DNA of 9,697 nt. Source: a bacterium (GTDB lineage: Bacteria > Verrucomicrobiota > Verrucomicrobiae > Limisphaerales > J093). The notes under the pieces were generated by a model. That model was given only the letters and a program-made list of their open reading frames with translations, did not search any database and was not told the origin of the DNA. The translations under genes and the position numbers were made by a program. How positions within the stretch are numbered: position 1 is the first letter of the stretch; each line of letters begins with the position of its first letter. Where the stretch lies: the NCBI GenBank assembly GCA_021839785.1, contig JAKCAB010000024.1:1-9697 (forward strand), given 5' to 3'. This document shows positions 1 through 5,462 of the stretch, piece after piece.

Positions 1-2
1 AA

Positions 3-17
3 GGGGGGGGGGGGGGG
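3..17. repeat. poly-G homopolymer (15 G)
   Basis: Fifteen consecutive G at the very start of the window, preceded by AA. Nothing else in the window approaches this homopolymer length. It lies at the edge, so it may be a contig-end or two-colour sequencing artefact rather than real genomic sequence. Whether the reading frame across it is genuine cannot be judged. Confidence 0.9.
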
Positions 18-67
18 CGCGGAATGGACTTCCGCGCTCCGAACGGGAGGTTTATTCCGCGCGCGGA
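14..67. repeat. short inverted repeats built on TTCCGCGC
   Basis: GCGCGGAA (17-24) and TTCCGCGC (30-37) form a perfect 8-bp inverted repeat around a 5-nt loop. It can be extended to about 11 bp through 14-40 with one G-T pair. TTCCGCGC recurs at 55-62 as part of the 12-bp palindrome TCCGCGCGCGGA (56-67). No T-run follows either hairpin, so a standard intrinsic terminator is not supported. They could be a regulatory structure, part of the coding sequence of the upstream open frame, or chance in GC-rich DNA. Confidence 0.4.
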
Positions 68-128
68 GAAGGCAGTTGCTTCCATGCTCGCCGCTGCCTA
101 CAACAACCGGCCAACAACACGCGCATGA
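24..128 (+). CDS. short ORF or 3' end of an upstream gene, overlapping the next start
   Basis: This frame is open from position 3 to the TGA at 126-128. The first ATG inside it is at 24 (34 aa) and another is at 84, giving a 14-aa peptide MLAAAYNNRPTTRA. Its stop overlaps the ATG of the following UroD-like gene as ATGA (125-128), the same junction type used twice in the minus-strand operon here. About two thirds of its codons end in G or C, which is compatible with coding but not strong. I recognise no family. It could be the C-terminus of a gene cut by the window edge, a short leader peptide coupling translation to the UroD-like gene, or noncoding. The poly-G tract makes anything upstream of about 18 unreliable. 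Confidence 0.35.
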   Translation: MDFRAPNGRFIPRAEKAVASMLAAAYNNRPTTRA

Positions 129-1189
129 CCCCGGAAAAATGGAAGCTCATCGAGCGCTGTGCCCGCGGCGAGGATCCGGGCCCGGTGCCGGTGGCGTTGA
201 TCATCGACAGCCCGTGGATTCCCGGCCACCTCGGCCTCTCGACACTCGATTACTTGACCGTACCGGAGGTTTGGCTGGAGGCGAATCTCCGCATTGAGCG
301 CGCGTTCCCCGATGCGATCTTCCTGCCCGGTTTCTGGGCCGAAATCGGCATGACCGCCGAACCGAGCGCCTTCGGCTGCAAAGTCAGCCTGTTTCCCGAC
401 CGGACACCGGTGGCCCACCCAATGGTCACCGGCATCGAGGAATTGGAACGCCTCCGCCCGCCGAATCCGCTCACGGACGGCTGGCTGCCCGTGATCCTCA
501 ACCAGTACCGCCGGCTCGAGCCGCGCGTGAAGGACGCCGGGCAGGTCATCAAAATGGTCGCCGCGCGCGGGCCGCTCACTGTCGCCACGCACTTGATGGG
601 CGTGACCCAATTCCTGCTCGCGCTCAAACTGAATCCCGCCGAAACCCACCGGCTGCTGCGGATCACCACCACCCTGGTGCGCGACTGGCTCGCCGCGCAG
701 GCCGACGCGTTGAGCGAGGTGGCCGGCATTCTGGTGCTCGACGACATCGCGGGCATGATGTCGGCCAGGGACTACCGGGAGTTCGCCCACCCTTGCCTGC
801 GGGAAATCTTCGACGCCTTTCCGGGCGCGGTGAAGGTTTTCCACAACGACACGGACAACCCGGTTTCCTATCCGTTTTTGCGCGAGCTGGGCATTCACAT
901 CTTCAACTTCACGCACCTCGAGCCGATTGCGAAGGTGCGCGCGCTGGTGGGGCCGGACCTGTGCCTGATGGGCAACGTCCCGCCGCTCGAAGTGCTGGCC
1001 CAAGGCACGCCGGAATCGGTCCGGCAGCACGCTTTCGAATACCTGCGAGCGCAGGGCGGCGCCAAAGGGCTGCTGCTCTCGGCGGGTGGCGGCGTTTCGC
1101 CGGGAACACCGGGCGAGAATCTCGCGGCCTTGATCGAGGTGCCCCGGCAATTCCGTGCAGGCTCATCGCCCCGCCCCGCGACGCCCTAG
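125..1189 (+). CDS. uroporphyrinogen decarboxylase (URO-D/MtaA-like) family protein
   Basis: The protein is 354 aa and cytosolic, with no signal peptide or membrane segment. It has the layout of the URO-D superfamily TIM barrel, which contains haem-pathway HemE and the cobamide or corrinoid methyltransferases MtaA/MtbA/CmuA. Visible family marks are an N-terminus MTPEKWKL...GPVPV, a LVLDDIAGMMS segment (203-213), FHND (239-242), LMGNVPP (281-287) with GTPESV after it, and the C-terminal SAGGGVSPGTPGENLAAL (319-336). The HemE substrate-arginine RQAGRYLPEY-type motif is absent, so I do not call it hemE. The zinc site of MtaA-type methyltransferases (His-x-Cys plus a later Cys) reads H240-N-D242 and G322, so both Cys are lost. 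The start is the ATG at 125; it has no clear Shine-Dalgarno but overlaps the stop of a short upstream frame, suggesting coupling. The exact reaction is unknown. Methyl transfer or another non-haem role is inference from the family. The family call is firm, the function is not. Confidence 0.85.
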   Translation: MTPEKWKLIERCARGEDPGPVPVALIIDSPWIPGHLGLSTLDYLTVPEVWLEANLRIERAFPDAIFLPGFWAEIGMTAEPSAFGCKVSLFPDRTPVAHPMVTGIEELERLRPPNPLTDGWLPVILNQYRRLEPRVKDAGQVIKMVAARGPLTVATHLMGVTQFLLALKLNPAETHRLLRITTTLVRDWLAAQADALSEVAGILVLDDIAGMMSARDYREFAHPCLREIFDAFPGAVKVFHNDTDNPVSYPFLRELGIHIFNFTHLEPIAKVRALVGPDLCLMGNVPPLEVLAQGTPESVRQHAFEYLRAQGGAKGLLLSAGGGVSPGTPGENLAALIEVPRQFRAGSSPRPATP

Positions 1190-1287
1190 CGCGTGGACGC
1201 AAAAGCGAACGCGCAGTGCTGCCGCGATGGGTCCGGCGCTATCCCTTCCAAGCTGGCTTTGTTCGTTGATTCACCCACACCGGGCCC

Positions 1288-1302
1288 GGATGAAATTCAT
1301 CC
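1288..1302. promoter_or_regulatory. operator-like inverted repeat GGATGAAATTCATCC
   Basis: A perfect 7-bp inverted repeat (GGATGAA / TTCATCC) sits around a single central A, flanked by CCC on the left and CGG on the right. The AT-rich core stands out from its GC-rich surroundings. It lies 124 bp upstream of the hydrolase ATG. A spacing of one between half-sites suits a dimeric DNA-binding protein better than an RNA hairpin, because a one-base loop cannot close. The operator role is inference; the symmetry is directly visible. Confidence 0.35.
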
Positions 1303-1380
1303 CGGCGACACACGCTTGGCGCCTACCGCGGTGGCGACAGCGCGCCCGATCCTGCCGGTTGAGCGTTTTCACCAACGAGG

Positions 1381-1409
1381 TTGTGACACCGGCTCCCTCG
1401 GTCTTAAAT
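1381..1409 (+). promoter_or_regulatory. weak sigma-70-type promoter candidate for the hydrolase gene
   Basis: TTGTGA (1381-1386) and TTAAAT (1404-1409) are separated by exactly 17 bp, each matching four of six consensus positions. Transcription would begin near 1416, only about ten bases before the ATG at 1427. That leaves a very short leader and little room for a ribosome site (GGA at 1418-1420). The match is modest and could be chance. Confidence 0.25.
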
Positions 1410-1426
1410 CCCCCAACGGACAATGT

Positions 1427-2002
1427 ATGAGCGCGCTTGCGCCGACAATTCCGCGCCGCACCGCGGTCCTGATCATCGATGTGCAGACCGGGCTTTTTCG
1501 CACCTCGCCGGCGCCCTTCGATGCGGCGGGGACCATCGCGCGCATCAACGAGACGACCGCCAAGGCGCGCGCGGCGGGCGTGCCGGTCATTTTCATCCAG
1601 CACGACGGCGATCCGGCGGAAGCTTGTTGCGCGCCGTTCACGGAGGGCTGGAAGTTCCACCCGGACCTCTGTGTCCAGCCGGGCGACCTGACGCTGCGCA
1701 AGCAGACGTGCGACGCTTTCCAAGGCACCCCTCTGGAACCGGAGTTGCGCGCGCGCGGGATCGCCACGGTTGTGCTGATGGGCTACGCCACCGAGTTCTG
1801 CCTCGATTCGACCCTGCGGGTCGCCGTGAGCAAGGACTTCCGGGTAATCGTCATCGCCGATGCGCATACAACTTCGGATTGCCCGGTTCTGGGCGCGGAA
1901 CACATCCGCGAACATCACAACTGGGCCTGGGCAAACTTGCTGCCTGCGGGGGCGGTGACGGTCATCAAAGCCGCTGACGTGGTGTTTCCCGATCGGGGCT
2001 GA
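1427..2002 (+). CDS. isochorismatase-superfamily cysteine hydrolase
   Basis: The protein is 191 aa, the usual size for this superfamily (isochorismatase, nicotinamidase, N-carbamoylsarcosine amidase and many amidases of unknown substrate). The start at 1427 puts the first beta strand TAVLIIDVQTGLF at residues 12-24, as expected; the in-frame extension back to 1193 is not supported. A GGA at 1418-1420 is a weak ribosome site. The catalytic triad appears intact: Asp18 (IIDVQ), Lys92 (LRKQTCDAF) and nucleophile Cys125 in GYATEFCLDST (119-129), which replaces the commoner G-V-x-T-x-x-C-V form. H59 and D60 follow the second strand (VIFIQHDGD). A Cys67-Cys68 pair lies in the loop before the active site. 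There is no signal peptide, so it is probably cytosolic. It does not match the clear nicotinamidase pattern, and the neighbours give no pathway, so the substrate is unassigned. Confidence 0.9.
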   Translation: MSALAPTIPRRTAVLIIDVQTGLFRTSPAPFDAAGTIARINETTAKARAAGVPVIFIQHDGDPAEACCAPFTEGWKFHPDLCVQPGDLTLRKQTCDAFQGTPLEPELRARGIATVVLMGYATEFCLDSTLRVAVSKDFRVIVIADAHTTSDCPVLGAEHIREHHNWAWANLLPAGAVTVIKAADVVFPDRG

Positions 2003-2025
2003 GCGGGGCGGCGCCGGGACCAGTT

Positions 2026-2060
2026 TTGGACTTTGCGGCGGGGGACCGGGGGGCTAGGGT
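2026..2060 (+). promoter_or_regulatory. possible promoter of tRNA-Gln
   Basis: CTAGGGT ends at 2060, 16 bases before the mature tRNA start, about where a -10 box should be. TTGGAC at 2026-2031 is too far away (23 bp), and the TTTGCG at 2032-2037 has a better 17-bp spacing but poor sequence. The match is weak. It is listed because the 74-bp gap before the tRNA must carry either its promoter or read-through from the hydrolase gene. Confidence 0.25.
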
Positions 2061-2076
2061 GCGGGCGTTGCGGGAC

Positions 2077-2150
2077 TGTCCGATGGTGTAATGGCAGCAC
2101 AGGGGTCTTTGGAGCCCTTAGTCCAGGTTCGAATCCTGGTCGGACAGCCA
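2077..2150 (+). tRNA. tRNA-Gln (anticodon TTG)
   Basis: A full cloverleaf can be drawn. The acceptor stem TGTCCGA (2077-2083) pairs perfectly with TCGGACA (2140-2146). The D stem is GTG/CAC (2086-2088/2098-2100) with GG in the loop. The anticodon stem is GGGGT/GCCCT (2102-2106/2114-2118, with G-T at both ends) around loop CTTTGGA. The anticodon TTG is at 2109-2111 with T33 before it, reading CAA and, by wobble, CAG glutamine codons. The T arm is CCAGG-TTCGAAT-CCTGG (2123-2139). G2147 is the discriminator and CCA (2148-2150) is encoded. The U1-A72 top pair and G73 are typical of glutamine tRNAs. It stands alone on the plus strand, facing the elongation operon. Confidence 0.96.
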
Positions 2151-2215
2151 AGTCGAATGCGCTCGCTGCGGCGGCTGGCCACGACCCGCGCGCCGCGCAG
2201 CCAGTTCCAGCCAGC

Positions 2216-2244
2216 AAAAGGGGCGGGGTCATGCCCCCGCCCCC
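2216..2244 (-). terminator. intrinsic terminator of the mre-rodA-RNase operon
   Basis: GGGGCGGGG (2220-2228) and CCCCGCCCC (2235-2243) make a perfect 9-bp GC hairpin with a 6-nt loop. Read on the minus strand it is followed at once by TTTTG (complement of 2216-2219 and beyond), and it starts 35 bp after the RNase stop codon. That is the pattern of a rho-independent terminator. On the plus strand no T-run follows (AAGCGC), so it would end tRNA-side transcription less well. Confidence 0.8.
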
Positions 2245-2278
2245 AAGCGCAGAAAAGGAATCCTGTCGTTCCGCCCGC

Positions 2279-4243
2279 TCACCCGCCGACGCTGGCCAGC
2301 TCTTCGTTGTTGGCGGCGTTGATGATCTTGAACTGTTCGGCGTGGAACGTCGGCTCGCCGCGGAAGCTCAGTTTGCCGAAGTACTTTTTCTCGAGCTCGA
2401 TGATGAGCTCTTCGTCTTCGTTCCGCAGGCGTTCCAGCACGCCAGGGTGCACGAGGACATGGAGCTGGAAGTCCGATTCGTCGCGCTGCCGGCGCCGGAG
2501 GATTTCCGCCAGCTTGCGCTGGATTTCCACGCTCATGCTGAGCGCGCTCTTCACCACGCCGTGGCCTTTGCAATACGGGCAGTCGTCATAGACCGCCTCG
2601 TGCACGCTCTCGGTGTGGCGCTGGCGCGTCATTTCCATGAGGCCCAGTTGGGAGATCGGCAGGACATGCGTGCGCGCGCGGTCGCGTTTGAGCAGATCGC
2701 GCATCTTGTTGTACACGGCCTGGCGGTCCTTGCCGGATTTCATGTCGATAAAGTCGAGCACGATCAAGCCCCCCATGTTGCGGAGGCGGAGCTGGCGGCA
2801 GATTTCCTCGGCGGCCTCGAGGTTGACCTTCGAGATGGTGGACTCGGGGTCTTTCGCGCTCTTGTGGCGGCCGGTGTTCACGTCGATGGCGACCAAGGCT
2901 TCGGTCTCGTCCACGACGATGTAGCCGCCGCCCTTCAGGTGCACCTGGCGGGAGAACGCGGTCTGGATCTGCCGGCTGATGCCGAAGCGGTCGAAAATCG
3001 GCTGGGATTCGTTGTAGAACTTCACCCGGCCAGCCGAGCGACGGGAGATTTTGCCGATCATGGCCCCGATTCGTTCGTAGGCGGCGTGGCTGTCCAGGAC
3101 GATTCGCTCGACGTCGTCGGTGAGGAAATCGCGCACGGTGCGTTCGATCAAATCCGGTTCACGAAACACGCAGCACGGGGCGGGCTGGTTGGTGATCTTG
3201 TCCTGCACGCCCTTCCACTCCTCGAGCAGCAGGGCGAGGTCGCGGACGAAATACCGCGCCTGCTGGCCTTCACCGGCGGTGCGAATGATGACGCCCATGC
3301 CCTCGGGCAGGGTGAGGCCGCGGACGATTTTTTTGAGGCGCTGGCGCTCTTCGTGGTTGTCGATCTTGCGCGACACCCCGCACTGGTCGGAGTTCGGCAG
3401 GAGGACCAGGAACCGGCCGGGGATGGCCAGGTTCGTGGTGACCCGCGGGCCTTTGGTGCCGATGGGGCCTTTGCTGACTTGAATGACGATGTCGGTGCCG
3501 GGCGGGTAGAGCCGTGGGATGTCGCGTTGGGTGATCTTCGGCTTCTCGCGCCGCCGCCGGTCTTCACGCTCGACCAATTCGACATTGCTGTCGAAAGTCG
3601 CCGGCACGATGTCCCAGTAATGGAGGAAGGCGTTCTTCTCGAAACCGATGTCCACGAAAGCGGCTTTGAGGCCGTCTTCGAGGTTGCGAACCCGGCCTTT
3701 GAAGATGCTGCCCACCAGGCGCTCCTCCTCGGTGCGCTCGATGGTGAACTCCTCGAGGCGGCCTTCTTCGAGGACAGCGACGCGGGTTTCGAGCGACTCG
3801 GCGTTGATGACGATTTCTTTGTGGCTGGTCTCCTTGGGGCGGACGATGCGTTGCACGCGCCGGATGACCTTTTGCGCCGCGGCCTTGAGCGTGCCCATGA
3901 GACTTTTCGGCATCTCGGCGGTGGGCTGCGTGGGCGGTTCTTCCTCGCGGACTTCGGCCGGCACGTCGAGGTGCGGTTGACGGTAACCCTTGTTCACGGG
4001 CCCGGTGGTTGTGTCGGTCGCGGGGGTGTCGGGAGTTTCCTCGGGCAGGCCTTCGGCCTTGTTCTGGGCGCGGTGAACCTCGCGCTCGTGCCGGCGAAAG
4101 TCGAAGACGGTTTCCTCGGCGAGCTTGTCGCCGATCGCTTCGGCCCGTGCTTCCAGCGCGGCCTTTTCCGGTTTGAAGGTTTGTCCGCGGCCGGGGCGGA
4201 AGCGCTGTCCGCGCCGGCGACGGGAGAAACTGCGGTCACTCAT
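2279..4243 (-). CDS. rng: ribonuclease E/G family endoribonuclease
   Basis: The protein is 654 aa. Enzymes of this family cut single-stranded, AU-rich RNA in rRNA maturation and mRNA decay. Order of parts: a basic, low-complexity N-terminal extension (about 1-137; RSFSRRRRGQRFRPGRG then Pro/Thr/Glu-rich); the family start HKEIVINAESLETRVAVLEEG (141-161); an S1 RNA-binding region (about 175-270) whose loop holds a charged run near 227-236; the catalytic DNase I-like part with VAIDVNTG (Asp454) and GLIVLDFIDM (Asp497), spaced 43 residues like the Mg-binding Asp303/Asp346 of E. coli RNase E; and the zinc-link CPYCKGHG (Cys555, Cys558). It lacks the long C-terminal degradosome scaffold of E. coli RNase E, so the core resembles RNase G with an added N-terminal tail. 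It is the last gene of the operon, starting 4 bp after the rodA stop with no clear Shine-Dalgarno, so coupled translation is likely. The symbol rng is chosen over rne by architecture and mre linkage. Confidence 0.95.
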   Translation of the reverse strand: MSDRSFSRRRRGQRFRPGRGQTFKPEKAALEARAEAIGDKLAEETVFDFRRHEREVHRAQNKAEGLPEETPDTPATDTTTGPVNKGYRQPHLDVPAEVREEEPPTQPTAEMPKSLMGTLKAAAQKVIRRVQRIVRPKETSHKEIVINAESLETRVAVLEEGRLEEFTIERTEEERLVGSIFKGRVRNLEDGLKAAFVDIGFEKNAFLHYWDIVPATFDSNVELVEREDRRRREKPKITQRDIPRLYPPGTDIVIQVSKGPIGTKGPRVTTNLAIPGRFLVLLPNSDQCGVSRKIDNHEERQRLKKIVRGLTLPEGMGVIIRTAGEGQQARYFVRDLALLLEEWKGVQDKITNQPAPCCVFREPDLIERTVRDFLTDDVERIVLDSHAAYERIGAMIGKISRRSAGRVKFYNESQPIFDRFGISRQIQTAFSRQVHLKGGGYIVVDETEALVAIDVNTGRHKSAKDPESTISKVNLEAAEEICRQLRLRNMGGLIVLDFIDMKSGKDRQAVYNKMRDLLKRDRARTHVLPISQLGLMEMTRQRHTESVHEAVYDDCPYCKGHGVVKSALSMSVEIQRKLAEILRRRQRDESDFQLHVLVHPGVLERLRNEDEELIIELEKKYFGKLSFRGEPTFHAEQFKIINAANNEELASVGG

Positions 4244-4247
4244 AAAA

Positions 4248-5462
4248 CTAGTGGTATTGGCGGTTGAGGTGGATGTTTTGCAGCAGGCCTGCGGCGATCA
4301 ACGAGCAGAGCACCGAGGTGCCGCCGTAACTGAGCAGCGGCAACGGTATGCCCGTCACAGGCATCAAACGGATGTTCATGCCGATGTTGATGAAGACGTG
4401 GCAGAAGAACAGCGACACCACGCCCACGGCGAGCAACATTCCCAGGCGATCGCGCGCCTGGCCGGCGATTCTGATCCCGCTGAACAGGACCACGGCGTAG
4501 AGCGCGAGGACCGTCACGCTGCCCACAAAACCGCTCTCCTCCGCGATCACGGAGAAGATGAAGTCGTTGTGCGCGACCGCGCGGGGGAGGTACCCGAGGG
4601 CGTTCTGCGTGCCCTGGCGCCAACCCTTGCCCGTCAGGCCGCCGGAGCCGACGGAGATCAGCGCTTGCTCCACGTTGTGCGAGGCATCGCGGTACTCCCG
4701 CCAGGCCTTCGCCCGTTCCGCCTCGGTGGCATTGGCCGGGACGAAACTTTTACCGAAATAGACCATGAGCCGCCGCATCTGGTACGGCTCGAGTTTGATG
4801 ATCCGCCATTCCAGCGGCGCCCAGAGCAGATCCACCACGAGCACCGACACCACGAGCACCCCGCCCCCCACCAACCGCAGCAGGTAGCGCGTGGGCACGC
4901 CGGCCGCGAACATCATCAGCAGTCCCACGGGCATAAGCACCAAGGCCGAACCGAGGTCCGGCTCGCGCAGGATCAGCACAAAAGGCAGCACGCAGAGGCC
5001 CAGGCTCTTGAAGAACAGGCCGACTTGCGCCACCTCCGGTTCCGGGCGGCTGAGGTAACTGGCGAGCGCGAAGATGAAGGCGATTTTGGCAAATTCGGAA
5101 GGTTGAAATTGGAATGGCCCCAATGCGATCCAGCGTCGCGCTCCCCAACCCTGGGTACTCCCAATGCCGGGTACCAGCACCGCGATCAGGAACAGAATCG
5201 CCACCCAGTAAACGATCATCGACCACCGGGACAACCACCGGTAATCGCGCACGCAGACCAGCACCGCCAGCCCGAAGCCCAGCAGGTACCAGATGATCTG
5301 GCGGATGTAGCCGCGCCGGAGCAACGGCAGATGGGCCGTGTTTTCGTTCCCCAGCGTGGCGCTGGCCACGAACAAGCCGCCCAGGACCATCAGCCCCAAC
5401 AGCGCCAGCAGCAGCGGCCATTCGATGCGGCGTTCGTGACTCAAGGTGGCGGTGCGGCTCAT
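4248..5462 (-). CDS. rodA: RodA, SEDS peptidoglycan glycosyltransferase
   Basis: A 404-aa polytopic inner-membrane protein that polymerises lipid II into glycan strands for lateral wall growth, working with PBP2. SEDS marks seen: RRWIALGPFQFQPSEFAK (109-126), EPDLGSAL (167-174), VGSGGLTGKGW...GTQ (271-285), HNDFIFSVIAEESGFVG (298-314), FINIGM (357-362) and MPVTGIPLPLLSYGGTS (367-383). Asp300 aligns by context with the essential Asp262 of E. coli RodA. About ten hydrophobic segments are visible. The PYQ-to-GSGG loop (227-274) is about 15 residues longer than usual because of a charged piece FGKSFVPANATEAERAKAWR (236-255). FINIGMNIRLMPVTG has Asn-Ile-Arg where most RodA proteins have Thr/Asn-x-Gly. 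The start ATG overlaps the PBP2 stop as ATGA (5459-5462), so translation is probably coupled. No Shine-Dalgarno is seen. RodA rather than FtsW because of the mre/PBP2 context. Confidence 0.97.
   Translation of the reverse strand: MSRTATLSHERRIEWPLLLALLGLMVLGGLFVASATLGNENTAHLPLLRRGYIRQIIWYLLGFGLAVLVCVRDYRWLSRWSMIVYWVAILFLIAVLVPGIGSTQGWGARRWIALGPFQFQPSEFAKIAFIFALASYLSRPEPEVAQVGLFFKSLGLCVLPFVLILREPDLGSALVLMPVGLLMMFAAGVPTRYLLRLVGGGVLVVSVLVVDLLWAPLEWRIIKLEPYQMRRLMVYFGKSFVPANATEAERAKAWREYRDASHNVEQALISVGSGGLTGKGWRQGTQNALGYLPRAVAHNDFIFSVIAEESGFVGSVTVLALYAVVLFSGIRIAGQARDRLGMLLAVGVVSLFFCHVFINIGMNIRLMPVTGIPLPLLSYGGTSVLCSLIAAGLLQNIHLNRQYH

Larger units (their letters stand above)
1190..1426. other. 237-bp intergenic region
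   Basis: This lies between the UroD-like gene and the hydrolase. The hydrolase frame stays open upstream to 1193, but the 78 extra residues (rich in Cys, Pro and Gly, with no hydrolase homology I can see) precede the natural superfamily N-terminus, so I treat this as noncoding. It contains the palindrome at 1288-1302 and a weak promoter candidate at 1381-1409. I see no T-tailed hairpin to terminate the UroD-like transcript. Confidence 0.6.

Noticed and set aside
76..297. 73-codon plus-strand frame
   Set aside because: It begins with a TTG and lies mostly inside the UroD-like gene in another frame; no family resemblance.
98..1150. 350-codon open frame on the minus strand
   Set aside because: It mirrors the UroD-like gene, which has clear family motifs on the other strand. 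The His/Arg/Gly/Asp-rich product is typical of antisense translation.
1193..1426. In-frame N-terminal extension of the isochorismatase-like protein
   Set aside because: The 78 added residues show no domain or signal peptide and precede the natural start of the fold. The region contains a palindrome and a promoter-like sequence instead.
2165..2212. Possible hairpins downstream of tRNA-Gln (GGCTGG/CCAGCC-type pairs)
   Set aside because: Stems are short, several alternatives compete, and no T-run follows, so a plus-strand terminator is not supported.
2033..4267. 744-codon open frame on the plus strand
   Set aside because: It runs antisense through the whole RNase gene and also through the tRNA-Gln. 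The product has no family features. Long antisense frames are common in GC-rich genes.
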